Assembly (NCBI GenBank): GCA_015655165.1
Contig: JAATFN010000313.1
Location: 1-7,355, forward strand
From: Betaproteobacteria bacterium
GTDB taxonomy: Bacteria > Pseudomonadota > Gammaproteobacteria > Burkholderiales > Burkholderiaceae_D
Direction of reading: 5' to 3'
DNA: 7,355 bases
This document shows, one piece after another, positions 1 through 6,537 of the stretch. How positions within the stretch are numbered: position 1 is the stretch's first letter; each line of letters starts with the position of its first letter. A model generated the notes under the pieces. The model was not told the DNA's origin, searched no databases, and worked only from the letters and a program-made list of their open reading frames with translations. The translations under genes and the position numbers were made by a program.

Positions 1-1387
1 TGCCAAGTGCCCCAAAAGGGTGGTGGGATCCTGGCTGACCACCAGGTAAATTCCAGTCATAATGGGTGTATGAATCGGCAATTACCAGTACATAGTTACG
101 CTGGCAGGCAGCAAGTACCGGATCCTTCCAGCGGTGTACGGGAAACCCATCGAGACTTCTTGTTGAGCCATAGTAGGCTGTGCCAAGTGGATTTTGCGGC
201 GTAGCACCGGTGGGTTCACGCCCCTGAATATAGCGCAAGCCTTCGTAATACAATTCGCCGACCGGGTCATGGATTTTGTAGTTGCCTGTGTTGCCGAATT
301 TATTCAGATAATTGATTGCACCACTATTGTTAAATCCGGATGCCTTATCCGGATTGGCAATGAAGACCCCCGTTTTTATATCCCATTCGACATTATCATT
401 GACCGTTTCTGTAAAATTCGTATTGTCAAAACGGTACTGTCCAATGTATTTCATCGGCGCCCGTAATACACCACCATACCGGGTTGCAGACGTAAATAGA
501 TTGGAGCGACTGTTCGGGTCAGTCAATTCTCTGGGGTCTTGGTTAATGTAGGCTTCAGGTTCATCTACCAGATAACTCATCACACCGAAGCGCACCTTTT
601 GTGCATTACGCTGCATTTCACCGACAGGTTTATAGCCATGTTCGTACGCCATACATAGTTCTTGCCGCTCGGGACCTTCTTGTGCATTGCACACTTCGAC
701 ACGTGTAAAAAATTCGTACGTTGTGCCTCCGACAGTTTTTTGTGGCGTATCACAACTACTGTCAGGGTAGCCGTTGGTCATCGGTAGCGAGTCGCTGATA
801 AACATCTTGTCTTGGCAGTTGCTTATAAAAATCTTGTTGGCATTGATACCCGTTGCCGCGCGAATGTCTGATTGGCCATAAACGACATGCCACTCGAAAA
901 AATTTTTATAAAAAACCGCTGGTAAATAGGCGCGTTGCAATATTGTTTGTGTGTCTGTATCTAAAAAACGGTTACCACCACTTAATGCCAAACGTAAGCT
1001 ATCGATTGCCGATGTCGTTGCCCAGTTCAGAAAATTTCCGCTAAAAGGTGCACTATTACTACCGCATGAGAAATTGGTTCCCGCATTTGCCCCGATTACA
1101 AAGTGTGTCGAACTATAGATGTAGCATTTTTTTGTATTGAAGTAGCCGATATATTCTTTTGTGCTTTGGTAGGCACCATTATCTTTACCGGGATAGGCAT
1201 TGCGTGCAGTAGGGAATTCGATGGATAAGGCCAGTAATACATTGGGATGCACCATGCTTCCACCAAAAGGCGGGGTCGATGCAATATCAACCAATGGCGG
1301 TGCAGCAACAGTTGGCATGGCGGTACATAACAACATGATGATGCCGCATAGTGGTAGCACACATTGTTGTTTGAAACAGTATGTCAT
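1..1387 (-). CDS. pilY1: PilY1-type type IV pilus tip/adhesin protein, N-terminal part (runs off left edge)
   Basis: From the ATG at 1387 the minus strand stays open for 462 codons to the window edge, with no stop in frame; the C-terminal part lies outside. Residues 1-28 look like a Sec signal peptide: a lysine, a hydrophobic core LPLCGIIMLL, then TVA before APPLVD. PilY1-like blocks follow: FLNWATTSAIDSLRLALSGG near 119-138, RYGGVLRAPMKYIG further on, and DSYTHYDWNLPG at 438-449. The family is a large secreted protein that works with minor pilins at the pilus tip in adhesion and pilus extension. Its C-terminal beta-propeller and calcium site would be off-window. At least seven cysteines lie in the visible mature part. 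The gene starts 28 nt after pilX, last of the visible pil genes. No Shine-Dalgarno is evident at 1387. An in-frame ATG at 1447 (MKTQITTHKN...) would overlap pilX by 32 nt and lengthen the signal peptide, so the start is uncertain. Family assignment is strong. Confidence 0.9.
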   Translation of the reverse strand, partial: MTYCFKQQCVLPLCGIIMLLCTAMPTVAAPPLVDIASTPPFGGSMVHPNVLLALSIEFPTARNAYPGKDNGAYQSTKEYIGYFNTKKCYIYSSTHFVIGANAGTNFSCGSNSAPFSGNFLNWATTSAIDSLRLALSGGNRFLDTDTQTILQRAYLPAVFYKNFFEWHVVYGQSDIRAATGINANKIFISNCQDKMFISDSLPMTNGYPDSSCDTPQKTVGGTTYEFFTRVEVCNAQEGPERQELCMAYEHGYKPVGEMQRNAQKVRFGVMSYLVDEPEAYINQDPRELTDPNSRSNLFTSATRYGGVLRAPMKYIGQYRFDNTNFTETVNDNVEWDIKTGVFIANPDKASGFNNSGAINYLNKFGNTGNYKIHDPVGELYYEGLRYIQGREPTGATPQNPLGTAYYGSTRSLDGFPVHRWKDPVLAACQRNYVLVIADSYTHYDWNLPGGQPGSHHPFGALG

Positions 1388-1403
1388 GCGTTGGTAAAAC
1401 GCA
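1387..1403 (-). other. Small hairpin touching the pilY1 start codon
   Basis: On the minus strand TGCGTT-TTACC-AACGCA forms a perfect 6-bp stem with a 5-nt loop. Its last base is the A of the ATG at 1387. It occupies the place where a Shine-Dalgarno would be, and none is visible. It could limit pilY1 initiation or couple it to pilX translation; that role is inference. A 6-bp stem is short and could be chance. Confidence 0.35.
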
Positions 1404-1415
1404 GACAGACCGGCT

Positions 1416-2039
1416 CTATTTTTGTGTGTTGTTATCTGTGTTTTCATTGCTCGTATTTGTGCCTTCTTTGCGGTAGATGGTCTGCAACACAACCTGTGTT
1501 GTTACTCTCATGCCAAAGCCGATGCTGGTGATACGATAAATCGTGCTGTCCAATTCTTCGCCTGCTTTAATATAAGGCAGGGACTCAATAATATAGCGGG
1601 GAACCCTTGCAGGTAATAAGCCGTAACCACTTTGAAAAACCTTGCCGGTAAATTTCCCGTAGGGTACCGATGGCGTTTCTTTCAAAAAATTGACTTTCTC
1701 CCAGACCGGTTGTTGTCCAGGATCGGACGCCTGGCATAACCCCAGATAATCACCCGTGTCGGTACAGTTGGCTGTAAAACCGACGCGGGAGTTTTTTGGG
1801 AAAATATGTTTTTTACGTGAGCCTTCCAAATCCATTTGTGCATCGATTAAAGCTGCTTCTGCAGCTTGGAATGCAATTTGTCTATCCCTGTCATTACGTG
1901 AAGCCTGTTCGCTTTGCAACGTGATCTGTGCGGCTGAAATTCCCAATAATAAAATAACGGTAAGCATCAATAACGACACAATCAATGAGGCACCATGCTG
2001 ATATTTCAATCGATGATCAATACCCGATAAGTGATCCAT
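1416..2039 (-). CDS. pilX: Type IV pilus minor pilin PilX
   Basis: This 207-residue protein has a short leader ending in QHG, then ASLIVSLLMLTVILLLGISA, a prepilin-type hydrophobic helix. The residue after Gly16 is Ala, and mature position 5 is Val, not the usual Glu. Lack of Glu5 is typical of the PilX/GspK-like class and fits a role at the tip of the minor pilin complex. The downstream FQAAEAAL stretch and the C-terminal YRITSIGFG...VVLQTIYRK segment also match PilX proteins. The tail is Asn/Thr rich. It starts 2 nt after the pilW stop, so translation is probably coupled; no strong ribosome binding site is seen. With PilV, PilW and PilY1 it would prime pilus assembly in the inner membrane and end up at the pilus tip. 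Confidence 0.88.
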   Translation of the reverse strand: MDHLSGIDHRLKYQHGASLIVSLLMLTVILLLGISAAQITLQSEQASRNDRDRQIAFQAAEAALIDAQMDLEGSRKKHIFPKNSRVGFTANCTDTGDYLGLCQASDPGQQPVWEKVNFLKETPSVPYGKFTGKVFQSGYGLLPARVPRYIIESLPYIKAGEELDSTIYRITSIGFGMRVTTQVVLQTIYRKEGTNTSNENTDNNTQK

Positions 2040-2041
2040 GA

Positions 2042-3034
2042 TTAATCAATTCTTGGTGGTGTTTTATTGCGTAAAATGATGGTTGTTTCAAATACCTTGC
2101 GCATACGCTGTTGCACATCGGGACTAAAATCATTGTCGCTAAAGGACGCTTTGTCCTGATTGTCGGCATTGTTCGTATACGCTTCTCCAAATAAATGGTA
2201 GGTGTGGTTTTCTCGGGGAGAGGGCATATTTTGCGTACCTCTGACCAATAATGCGATGCGTACCGCAACAACATTTTTCCACCAGGTGTGTGCATTTTTT
2301 TCTTGCGACGAACTTTTATGTTGATCGTCCATCAATCTGATCTGGGTTGCCGTTAAAAAATAATCGGGGAATCCGTTACTATTTTTATCGATACCATAGA
2401 GAACTTGAAGGGATTCGACACCACGTACAACGGGTGTTGAATTCCATTTTCTTTCGTATTGGTATTTGCATCGTAGTTCAGGTTCACCATCGGCACTCAG
2501 GTCGACATAAAAAATGCTCCATCCACGCCCCTTGCCATCAATATCGCGTTGTGCTGCTTCCTGTGATGGTGGGTGTGGCACTGGAAACCCCGCACAATCG
2601 AGTATGGTGCCATCTGCTTTTTTAGCGGTGCCAGAACCAAAAAAACGTATTCCCAATACATCACTGCCATACACGCCAGGTGTGGTAAGTGACGATAGAT
2701 CAGGCATGGTTGCATTCAGTTTGCTATTGTCATAACCGCTGATATTGGCGGACATTTCTTTTTCAACAATGAACGGATTTTCTTCCCCCCCCCAATTCAC
2801 AAAACCTGCCTGCCGTACTGAGGGCGAAATCGGCTCTAACGCAAATCGACCGCTTTCTTCGACACGCGACATTTCGTCTAATGTCAAATAGCCCGATTTG
2901 CTCGAGATCAGCAAGGAAATCGATGCCAGTATCACAATCAGGCCCAGGGCCATTGCCAATAATAGTTCAATCAAGGTCAGGCCATTTTGTACAAGACGTG
3001 GGCAAAAGTTGGCATTTGACGAATCAATTTGCAT
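2042..3034 (-). CDS. pilW: Type IV pilus minor pilin PilW
   Basis: This 330-residue protein has an 18-residue leader ending QNG, then LTLIELLLAMALGLIVILAS. This is a class III prepilin signal with Glu at mature position 5 and Leu in place of the usual Phe/Met at position 1. PilW-like blocks follow: RVEESGRFALEPI at about 58-70, VRQAGF at 73-78, then VVRGVESLQVLYGIDKNSNG at 202-221, all familiar from proteobacterial PilW. C147 and C189 could form a disulfide. The ATG overlaps the end of pilV by 11 nt and the stop lies 2 nt before pilX, so expression is probably coupled. The protein would sit between PilV and PilX in the minor pilin priming complex. Codons 81-84 (W-G-G-E) contain a run of nine G, a possible slippage site; see the separate entry. 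The frame is intact here. Confidence 0.92.
   Translation of the reverse strand: MQIDSSNANFCPRLVQNGLTLIELLLAMALGLIVILASISLLISSKSGYLTLDEMSRVEESGRFALEPISPSVRQAGFVNWGGEENPFIVEKEMSANISGYDNSKLNATMPDLSSLTTPGVYGSDVLGIRFFGSGTAKKADGTILDCAGFPVPHPPSQEAAQRDIDGKGRGWSIFYVDLSADGEPELRCKYQYERKWNSTPVVRGVESLQVLYGIDKNSNGFPDYFLTATQIRLMDDQHKSSSQEKNAHTWWKNVVAVRIALLVRGTQNMPSPRENHTYHLFGEAYTNNADNQDKASFSDNDFSPDVQQRMRKVFETTIILRNKTPPRID
2785..2793 (-). repeat. G9 homopolymer tract inside pilW
   Basis: The plus strand reads TTCTT, nine C, AATTC; on the coding strand this is TGG GGG GGG GAA (residues 81-84 of PilW). Loss of one G would read through about 22 foreign codons to a TGA. Gain of one G would hit a TGA after about eight. 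Both products would keep only the first quarter of PilW. Poly-G tracts of this length are known contingency loci in other bacteria, including the pilC adhesin of Neisseria. Actual variation here is inference. Confidence 0.9.
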
Positions 3035-3608
3035 TTTTTATGCTCTGGTTCACTTCGACAAGTAGGGCGATATTGGGAACGGTTTGTTGATTTTCTGATG
3101 CGATACCATCAGGTTGGTAACCTTTCCCGGCCCAGCCGATCTTGATGACAATATTGGCATCTTTATTGACACTGCACTGCCAGGTCAAACTGCCTGCATT
3201 GGTATCCCACGGGTTACTATCCCGACATACCGATGCTCTGGCACCTGGTAACATGGTTCTTAGACGCGTACGCCATTCATACAACTGAAATCGTGCCGAT
3301 TGCTCTTCATTACACATATGTTGGCTGTAGCACAATATGGGCTGGTCTGTATATTGCGTGCTGCTGGCCGTATACTCGAAAAAAAAAAGACTCTGCTGCG
3401 CATTGATTTCTGCCGGATGTGCACGCATGATGTCTGCCAGCTCAGAAGCCAACTGTACTGCTGTTGATTGATGCGTGGTTTGTTGTGCGATACGTAATGC
3501 AGTGAGCTGCAAAGCGGCAACCGAGATGACGCCGAATGCGAGCACAAATACCGCAATCAAGACTTCAATTAAGGTGAACCCTGCATTGCCGGATATGGAT
3601 GTTCGCAT
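3024..3608 (-). CDS. pilV: Type IV pilus minor pilin PilV
   Basis: Starting at the ATG at 3608, the 194-residue protein begins with a ten-residue leader ending NAG, then FTLIEVLIAVFVLAFGVISV: a textbook class III prepilin signal with Phe at +1 and Glu at +5. AALQLTALRIA and LASELADIMRAHPAEI follow, the usual PilV pattern. The open frame extends to a GTG at 3638. The ATG gives a normal-length basic leader and has a GAG/GAGAAG stretch just upstream, so I prefer it. The last 11 nt overlap pilW. PilV is a minor pilin of the priming/tip complex, processed by prepilin peptidase PilD. It is the first pil gene of this cluster; no FimU/GspH-type pilin is found upstream. Codons 74-77 (LFFF) contain ten consecutive T on the coding strand; see the separate entry. 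Confidence 0.9.
   Translation of the reverse strand: MRTSISGNAGFTLIEVLIAVFVLAFGVISVAALQLTALRIAQQTTHQSTAVQLASELADIMRAHPAEINAQQSLFFFEYTASSTQYTDQPILCYSQHMCNEEQSARFQLYEWRTRLRTMLPGARASVCRDSNPWDTNAGSLTWQCSVNKDANIVIKIGWAGKGYQPDGIASENQQTVPNIALLVEVNQSIKNAN
3379..3388 (-). repeat. T10 homopolymer tract inside pilV
   Basis: The plus strand has ten consecutive A after TACTCG; the coding strand reads CTT TTT TTT TTC (residues 74-77 of PilV). Runs of nine or more A/T are known sites for RNA polymerase slippage and also mutate during replication. One T fewer gives about 42 foreign residues and a stop at 3260-3262; one more stops after about 23 foreign codons. The frame is intact in this sequence. Confidence 0.9.
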
Positions 3609-3791
3609 CTTCTCACTCGCACAGTAGAACCCTGACACAAGTTTATTGGATGTGGTCTTGCTATTGGTATCTTTTGACGTACGGTTGTCGTTTTTGTACG
3701 TAAAAAAACAGGAGAGTTATCTGTGTGGAAATAGAATCTGTTGCAATCGTTGTCCAAAGACAAGATTGTTCACATGTATTGCTGAATGGAA
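3609..3791 (-). promoter_or_regulatory. Spacer before pilV, probable promoter/leader of the pil operon
   Basis: There is no credible gene here. A weak sigma-70-like pair on the minus strand is TGGACA (3756-3751), 17-bp spacer, TATTTC (3733-3728), which would give a leader of over 100 nt. The -35 half overlaps an imperfect hairpin, CAATC-TTGTC / GACAA-c-GATTG (3744-3768; 10 bp, one bulge). That hairpin has no T-run after it, so it is not a classical terminator of the gene ending at 3792. A second inverted repeat, ACGTAC/GTACGT (3677-3682 and 3696-3701), sits beside a run of seven A on the plus strand. No sigma-54 GG-N10-GC pair was found by eye. The regulatory role is inferred from position. 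Confidence 0.35.
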
Positions 3792-4079
3792 TTAGTTTTT
3801 GGGTATATCGGGAAATAGTTTTTTTTCTGCTTTGTCCAACCATACCGACAGATTGTCGAATAGGTCATGTTGATTGTACGAACAGCTTTCCTCACTAAAG
3901 AGGCTGCTTGTTTCAAGACGCACCAGTAAATCTTCTGCAACGGTCTCGTACTTGGGCGGCAAAGAGTTCAGCAGGGTTGTTTGTGCTCGCCAGATGCTGC
4001 AAAATGTTGTGATGTCAATCTGTTGTTGCTGCAGTTCAGACAGGGCATTACGCAATAGTGTGAGTTGTTTATGAAGCAT
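3792..4079 (-). CDS. Small hypothetical protein, 95 residues
   Basis: I do not recognise this protein. It is soluble, with no signal peptide or membrane segment, and seems mostly helical. Visible features are a heptad-like N-terminal helix LTLLRNALSELQQQQ, DITTFCSIWRAQTTLLNSLPPKY at about 22-44, LLVRLETSSLFSEES at 51-65, and a basic C-terminal helix ending KKLFPDIPKN. The layout (a short helical stretch, a central FxxxWR, then an acidic patch before the last helix) faintly recalls small colicin D-type immunity proteins, but this is weak and I make no functional claim. It is isolated: a strong terminator lies upstream after ypfJ, and a spacer of about 180 nt separates it from pilV. The start has only a weak GGA ribosome site. 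A run of eight A (coding strand) encodes Glu-Lys-Lys near its C-terminus. It is probably real because the composition looks protein-like throughout. Confidence 0.6.
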   Translation of the reverse strand: MLHKQLTLLRNALSELQQQQIDITTFCSIWRAQTTLLNSLPPKYETVAEDLLVRLETSSLFSEESCSYNQHDLFDNLSVWLDKAEKKLFPDIPKN

Positions 4080-4099
4080 AAGTATCCGATATATAAAGT

Positions 4100-4134
4100 A
4101 AAAACGGTATGCTGACTGCTGATCAGCATACCGT
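4100..4134 (-). terminator. Intrinsic terminator of the sbcB-ypfJ unit
   Basis: On the minus strand ACGGTATGCTGA (4134-4123) and TCAGCATACCGT (4115-4104) form a perfect 12-bp stem with a 7-nt loop TCAGCAG, directly followed by a T5 run (4104-4100). It lies about 20 nt after the ypfJ stop. On the plus strand the stem is followed by AAATGA, so it ends minus-strand transcription only. It separates ypfJ from the 95-residue gene downstream. Confidence 0.85.
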
Positions 4135-4154
4135 AAATGATCGTGTTCGGGTAA

Positions 4155-5036
4155 TTAGAGTTTTTTTGCAGCGAACGTATTGCACGCGTTCATATTGCCT
4201 TCGGTAAAGCCACGGCGAAACCAGCTTGAGCGTTGTGCAGATGTTCCATGCGTGAACGAATCAGGTACTACATAACCTTGTGCCTGTTTTTGTAGTGCAT
4301 CGTCGCCGATAGCGGACGCCGCATGCAATGCCGCATCGATATCGCCTTTTTCCAGAATGCCACGTGCTTGATTGGCATTGTATGCCCAAACACCTGCAAA
4401 GCAATCAGCTTGTAATTCCAGTTTTACCGACAACACGTTGCCTTCTTTGTCGGACAGTTTTTGTTGTGCCTGATGCACTTTATCGGAAATGCCCAATAAC
4501 GTTTGCACATGATGGCCAACCTCATGGGCAATGACATAGGCTTGCGCGAAATTACTGGATACGTTGAAACGCTCTTTCATCAGTTCATAAAAACTCAGGT
4601 CGATATAGACTTTCTGATCGGCGGGACAGTAAAACGGACCTGTTGCTGTCTGGCCTGTACCGCAAGCAGTCGGTGTGCTCCCGGAAAACAAGACCAGTTT
4701 TGGCTCGACATATTGTGTCCCGTTGGCTTGGAAGAGTGTTTTCCAGGTGTCTTCCGTATCAGCCAAAACAGTCGACACAAACTGTCCCATCTGTTCTTCT
4801 TCTTGGGTCAACTCGTGGGTACTGGTCGACTGCGAAACCGGCTGACCAATATCGGCACCAGTCAATGCACCTAATAACGTCAGTGGATTAATGCCTAAAA
4901 AGTACGAGGCAACTAATGCAACGGCAATGGTGCCAAGGCTTAATTTGCCGCCAAATATAGGTAAACGGCCGCCACCGCCACCACTGCTACGCCGGTCTTC
5001 GACGTTATCACTCTCACGGTTACCTTCCCACTTCAC
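4155..5036 (-). CDS. ypfJ: Neutral zinc metallopeptidase, YpfJ family, membrane-anchored
   Basis: This is a putative neutral zinc metallopeptidase (Pfam zinc_peptidase family). Its substrate is unknown. With the GTG start the protein has 293 residues, close to the family norm, and opens MKWEGNRESDNVEDRRS, the usual family N-terminus. A Gly-rich linker (19-23) precedes one membrane segment at about 33-58, so the catalytic part probably faces the periplasm. The metal motif HEVGHH lies at 171-176, with E207 in ELQADCFAG as the likely third ligand. A conserved THGTSAQR follows near 262-269. The frame can be extended to a TTG at 5054, but GTG at 5036 has GGAG nine nt upstream and aligns with the family, so I chose it. 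The gene lies 41 nt after the sbcB stop. A TATAAT at 5077-5072 in that gap could add a local promoter, though no good -35 is seen. A strong terminator follows the gene. Confidence 0.92.
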   Translation of the reverse strand: MKWEGNRESDNVEDRRSSGGGGGRLPIFGGKLSLGTIAVALVASYFLGINPLTLLGALTGADIGQPVSQSTSTHELTQEEEQMGQFVSTVLADTEDTWKTLFQANGTQYVEPKLVLFSGSTPTACGTGQTATGPFYCPADQKVYIDLSFYELMKERFNVSSNFAQAYVIAHEVGHHVQTLLGISDKVHQAQQKLSDKEGNVLSVKLELQADCFAGVWAYNANQARGILEKGDIDAALHAASAIGDDALQKQAQGYVVPDSFTHGTSAQRSSWFRRGFTEGNMNACNTFAAKKL

Positions 5037-5077
5037 GATTGATTTCTCCAGCAAACAATATCAGGGTTTATATTATA

Positions 5078-6517
5078 TTACGCCTGTTCAGGGGCAATCA
5101 TTTCTGCATAATCATACAATGCGCCAAGAATGGCTTCTGCACGTTCATCGGCAGTTTCGGACAATGTATCAATACACACGGCCAGCTTTTCCATGGTAAT
5201 GGTATCACCCTGTCCATGGTACAGCTTGGCTGCACGGTATTCTTCCCAGCGGGCAGATTCAATATCCGATAGGGTACCGGGAAAATTGCGTGCGCGGTAG
5301 CGAAACAATAACTCATCTAGCCGGCTGTCATCAAAACCGGCTGTAACAGTGGCAAGTTTCTCAGGTGGCAGGCTACGTAAATAATTGAGTTGTCTGCGAT
5401 CGCCATTGCCAATGAAGCCACCATATAGATCCTCATCAACATCCGGTGTCTGGCCTTTGTCGGTCTGTCGAAACACTTGTTGCCACAATGCCGACAAGTC
5501 CGGTGCCCGCATGGCTATCTCTGCATGGGTTAATGCCTGTGCCACATCAATGTCTAACGCACTCGCCCGTTCGGCACTCAATGTTTTTAACTGGCTAATG
5601 GCAATCGGAGATTTGTTCAAATGGATGGATTTGATCGGCAAGCGCGACAAGCCCGCTTCTTCTAATACCGGTGTTTTGCTGAACATGCGTGTACGTACTG
5701 TGTCCGCGTCCAGTGACCACAGTTCTTGTGGATCATAGGTAAGATCCCAGGCAATGATTTCGTTTTTGTTGGTCGGATGTGCCGCCAATGGCCACATGAC
5801 AGCCAGACAGCCATGTTCGGCGGGTAACATGCCAGAAACATGTAAAAACGGGCGGGGTGACACAAGATTGATTTCTTTGGCTGCCTGATCTTTTTTGTGT
5901 AACTTCAGACAGAAGTCAAAGAGCATTGGCTGGTGCTGGCGAATCAAGCGTGCCATGGCAATGGTCGCTCGTACATCGGACAAGGCATCATGAGCGGCTT
6001 CATGGATTAATCCATTGGCAGCGCTCAGATGTTCGAGTTTGAAGCTGGGTTTGCCATCGTCACGTTGGGGCCAGATAATGCCGTCAGGGCGCAGCGCATA
6101 GGCTGTACGCACGACATCGAGCAAATCCCAGCGCCCGCAGTTATTCTGCCATTCGCGTGCATAAGGATCAATCAGGTTACGCCAGAACATGAAACGGGTA
6201 ATCTCGTCGTCAAAGCGGATGGTGTTGTAACCGACACCAATTGTTCCCGGCTCGGAAAAAGCCTGTTCGATGTGTGTGGCAAACTGGTATTCCGGCAGTC
6301 CTTTTTCCAGACAAAGCTGCGGGGTGATACCGGTAATCAGACAGGATTGCGGGTCCGGTAAAAAGTCGGGCGCCGGTTGACAGTACATCATGATTGGTTC
6401 GCCAATCTCGTTTAATTCTGCGTCGGTGCGGATGGCCGCAAATTGAGCCGGCCTGTCACGGCGTGTATTTGCACCGAAGGTTTCATAGTCGTGCCAGAGA
6501 AAAGTATGGTTGGACAT
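5078..6517 (-). CDS. sbcB: Exonuclease I (3'-5' single-strand DNA exonuclease)
   Basis: ExoI degrades single-stranded DNA 3' to 5' in recombination and mismatch repair, working with SSB. The 479-residue product matches the E. coli length (475). All five catalytic residues of the DEDDh fold are present at a constant offset of five from E. coli: D10 and E12 in WHDYETFG, D103 in RFDDEITR, H176 and D181 in EAAHDALSDV. The exonuclease domain covers about 1-195, then an SH3-like region and a helical C-terminal domain containing LLFRYRARNFPGTL. The open frame reaches 6583, but that start would lie inside a palindrome and upstream of a TATAAT at 6557-6552. The ATG at 6517 (MSNHTFLWHDYETFG) fits family N-termini. 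An ATG at 6535 is the alternative. No strong ribosome binding site is seen for either. ypfJ follows 41 nt downstream, probably cotranscribed. Confidence 0.96.
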   Translation of the reverse strand: MSNHTFLWHDYETFGANTRRDRPAQFAAIRTDAELNEIGEPIMMYCQPAPDFLPDPQSCLITGITPQLCLEKGLPEYQFATHIEQAFSEPGTIGVGYNTIRFDDEITRFMFWRNLIDPYAREWQNNCGRWDLLDVVRTAYALRPDGIIWPQRDDGKPSFKLEHLSAANGLIHEAAHDALSDVRATIAMARLIRQHQPMLFDFCLKLHKKDQAAKEINLVSPRPFLHVSGMLPAEHGCLAVMWPLAAHPTNKNEIIAWDLTYDPQELWSLDADTVRTRMFSKTPVLEEAGLSRLPIKSIHLNKSPIAISQLKTLSAERASALDIDVAQALTHAEIAMRAPDLSALWQQVFRQTDKGQTPDVDEDLYGGFIGNGDRRQLNYLRSLPPEKLATVTAGFDDSRLDELLFRYRARNFPGTLSDIESARWEEYRAAKLYHGQGDTITMEKLAVCIDTLSETADERAEAILGALYDYAEMIAPEQA

Positions 6518-6537
6518 GGTAATAGATACAGTCATCC

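Noticed and set aside
3260..3556. 98-residue minus-strand open frame overlapping pilV
   Set aside because: It is the alternate frame of pilV, rich in Ser, Cys and His with no domain signal. It matters only as the tail produced if the T10 tract loses one base.
3677..3708. ACGTAC/GTACGT inverted repeat followed by seven A on the plus strand, considered as a terminator
   Set aside because: The run is A on the plus strand after the stem, and on the minus strand the T-run comes before the stem, so it has the wrong polarity in both directions; the arms are only 6 bp.
4503..4874. 123-residue plus-strand open frame opposite ypfJ
   Set aside because: It is antisense to a well-supported metallopeptidase gene, with shadow-like composition and no ribosome binding site that I could see.
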